From Desulfovibrio sp. ZJ209 (GTDB lineage: Bacteria > Desulfobacterota > Desulfovibrionia > Desulfovibrionales > Desulfovibrionaceae), in contig NZ_JAAKEJ010000001.1 of the NCBI RefSeq assembly GCF_011039135.1, positions 434,001-498,000 on the forward strand: DNA of 64,000 nt, written 5' to 3'. The position numbers and the translations under genes are program-made. The notes under the pieces are model-generated. The model did not search any database and was not told where the DNA came from. It saw nothing but the letters and a program-made list of their open reading frames with translations. Shown in pieces: positions 62,660 through 64,000 of the stretch. How positions within the stretch are numbered: the first letter of the stretch is position 1; every line of letters starts with the position of its first letter.

Positions 62660-63508
62660 CTACTGCTGGAGGTTGAGCAGCGGCGCTTCGTTGGTGAGGA
62701 CCATCTTGCTGTTTTCCTTGAAGGATTTGCGCATGGCCTCCAGCCAGCGCTGGTAGGCGTAGAAATCCGGCGACTTGCTGTAGGCGCCCGCATAGGTGGC
62801 GGCCGCCTTGGCATCGCCGCGGCCGCGCTCCACCTGGGCCTCGCGTGCCGCCTCGGCGAGGATGAGGGCGCGCTGGCGGTCGGCGTCGGAGCGGATGCGG
62901 GTGGATTCCTCCTCGCCCTCGGAGCGGTACTGCTTGGCCTGCCGCTCGCGCTCGGCGCGCATGCGCTCGAAGATGGCGCGCTGATTTTCCTGCGGAAGGT
63001 CGGTGCGCTTGATGCGCACGTCCAGTACCTCCACGCCAAAGGGCTTCATGAGCTCCGAGACCTTGTCGGTCACTTCCTTCATGATGTTGGCGCGGTGCGA
63101 GGAAACGACCTGCGTCAGCGTGTAGGCGCCCACGAGCGCGCGCAACTGCGAATACACCACGTCGTCGAGGCGCGCCTGCGCGCCGGGTATGGTGCGCATG
63201 GTGCGGTAGAACTGGAGCGGGTCGATGATGCGCCAGCGGGCATAGTTGTCGAGCACGATGGCCTTCTTGTCCACGGTGAAGGCCTCGCGGGAGCGGGCCT
63301 CGTAGTCGAGCACCCGCGAGTCGAAATAGACCACGTTCTGGACGAAGGGCAGCTTGAAATGCAGCCCCGGGCCGTAGACCTCGGGCAGCGGCTCGCCCAG
63401 CTGGAGCACCAGCGCCTTCTGCGTCTGGTGCACGGTGAAGAAGCACTGGCTGCCGAGCGCCGCGAGCGCAAGGATGAGCACCACGAGCAGGAAGGGATTT
63501 TTTTTCAT
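62660..63508 (-). CDS. hflC: HflC, SPFH/prohibitin-like membrane protein
   Basis: 282 aa. One N-terminal membrane helix (NPFLLVVLILALAALGSQCFFTV), then a band-7 domain (QKALVLQLGEPLPEVYGPGLHFKLPF...) and a coiled-coil C-terminus (ERMRAERERQAKQYRSEGEEES). Forms the HflKC cage around the FtsH protease with HflK. Its ATG overlaps the hflK stop as ATGA. 19 bp separate it from the S24-like gene. Confidence 0.95.
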   Translation of the reverse strand: MKKNPFLLVVLILALAALGSQCFFTVHQTQKALVLQLGEPLPEVYGPGLHFKLPFVQNVVYFDSRVLDYEARSREAFTVDKKAIVLDNYARWRIIDPLQFYRTMRTIPGAQARLDDVVYSQLRALVGAYTLTQVVSSHRANIMKEVTDKVSELMKPFGVEVLDVRIKRTDLPQENQRAIFERMRAERERQAKQYRSEGEEESTRIRSDADRQRALILAEAAREAQVERGRGDAKAAATYAGAYSKSPDFYAYQRWLEAMRKSFKENSKMVLTNEAPLLNLQQ

Positions 63509-64000
63509 GGCCGTTCTCCTGCCGGGGCTTGGCCCGAAGTGCCCGCGCCCGGTGCGGGCTGCGCCTGCTGGCGCACTTCGGGCGCGGCGCGCCGCTCGGG
63601 GCTGGCGCCCTCGGGCAGCCTGGGCGCGCTCAGGCTCGGGAGCGGCAGGTACGGCAGTGCCTTGGAGGCAGCCGCGCCGTCCATGAGCACCTTTTCGCCG
63701 GAGCCTGAGAGGATGTCTTCCATGGTCTCGTAATAAAGGCGCTGCTTGGTGACCTTGGGCGCCTTGTCATACTCCACGCGCAGGGCGTCGAAGCGCTCGG
63801 CGTCGCCCTCCGCGTGGCGCACGCGGGTGGCGCTGTAGGCTTCGGCCTGGTTCTTCATGGCCGCTGCCTGGCCGCGCGCCTTGGGCAAAAGCTCGTTGCG
63901 GTAGGCCTCAGCCTGGTTGATGATGCGGCTCTTGTCCTCCCGGGCGCTGGCCACGTCCTTGAAAGCGTCAATGACCTCCTTGGGCGGGTGCACGTCCTGC
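63505..64000 (-). CDS. hflK: HflK, partial (3' part of the gene)
   Basis: The gene runs off the right edge; the C-terminal 164 or so residues are seen, continuing the frame QDVHPPKEVIDAFKDVASAREDKSRIINQAEAYRNELLPKARG typical of HflK, with a coiled-coil and a proline-rich tail. It forms the FtsH-regulating HflKC complex with HflC; the membrane anchor and band-7 core lie outside the window. Stop overlaps hflC by ATGA. Confidence 0.93.
   Translation of the reverse strand, partial: QDVHPPKEVIDAFKDVASAREDKSRIINQAEAYRNELLPKARGQAAAMKNQAEAYSATRVRHAEGDAERFDALRVEYDKAPKVTKQRLYYETMEDILSGSGEKVLMDGAAASKALPYLPLPSLSAPRLPEGASPERRAAPEVRQQAQPAPGAGTSGQAPAGERP

Overview
The window is GC-rich, gene-dense bacterial chromosome whose content points to a sulfate-reducing member of the Desulfovibrionaceae or a close relative. 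The evidence is a futalosine-type menaquinone cluster (mqnE, mqnC, mqnA, with mqnD divergent), a TRAP C4-dicarboxylate-type transporter, a CbiK-type cobaltochelatase, a Ros/MucR zinc-finger regulator, a DsbD-type thiol exporter, and the GC bias itself. The genus is an inference; no rRNA gene is present.

Layout. 1-2.9 kb: cysteine desulfidase-like protein, methylglyoxal synthase and a lipoprotein. 3.1-7.4 kb: a redox/electrophile-stress-like cluster (EthD-like, DsbA-like, FMN reductase, cupin, HxlR regulator, nitroreductase, DMT exporter). 8.1-12.5 kb: tRNA-Lys(CUU), dsbD, cheW and a pseudo-receiver/helical-repeat protein. 12.5-17.4 kb (minus): TRAP transporter with an unlisted 45-aa membrane ORF, an AEC transporter and a MarR regulator, divergent from a frameshifted amidohydrolase, a nitroreductase and a small membrane protein. 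19.9-22.2 kb: glpK-glpF. 22.3-26 kb (minus): gdhA, a DUF3179 protein and rfbD. 26-27.7 kb: cbiK plus a lipoprotein. 27.8-31.9 kb: menaquinone genes. 32-33.4 kb: MATE exporter, followed by a 600-bp non-coding block holding two copies of a structured 124-bp repeat. 34-36.9 kb: LysR regulator divergent from three genes (exported cyclophilin-like protein, flavin-reductase/ABM fusion, tautomerase). 37-45.2 kb: engB, efp, ftsK, lolA, dnaE. 45.2-46.1 kb: long AT-rich leader and mucR. 46.1-49.2 kb: bioB and a bioD-bioA fusion. 49.3-51.7 kb (minus): small acidic protein, LpdD-like chaperone, Bcr/CflA exporter, Ogt. 51.9-56.7 kb: S1-domain protein, DegQ-type protease, phosphoglucomutase. 56.7-64 kb (minus): ksgA, then a tightly linked run hflK-hflC-S24-like regulator-mltB-fabF-AMP ligase; hflK runs off the right end.

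Most of the window is housekeeping or ordinary accessory content. The best candidates for something new are the LysR-linked cluster with a possible secreted/cytosolic dual start, the duplicated structured repeat after the MATE gene, the small TRAP-associated membrane ORF, and two regulators whose catalytic or phosphorylation residues have been lost (S24-like and receiver-like). No CRISPR array, insertion sequence or prophage was seen.
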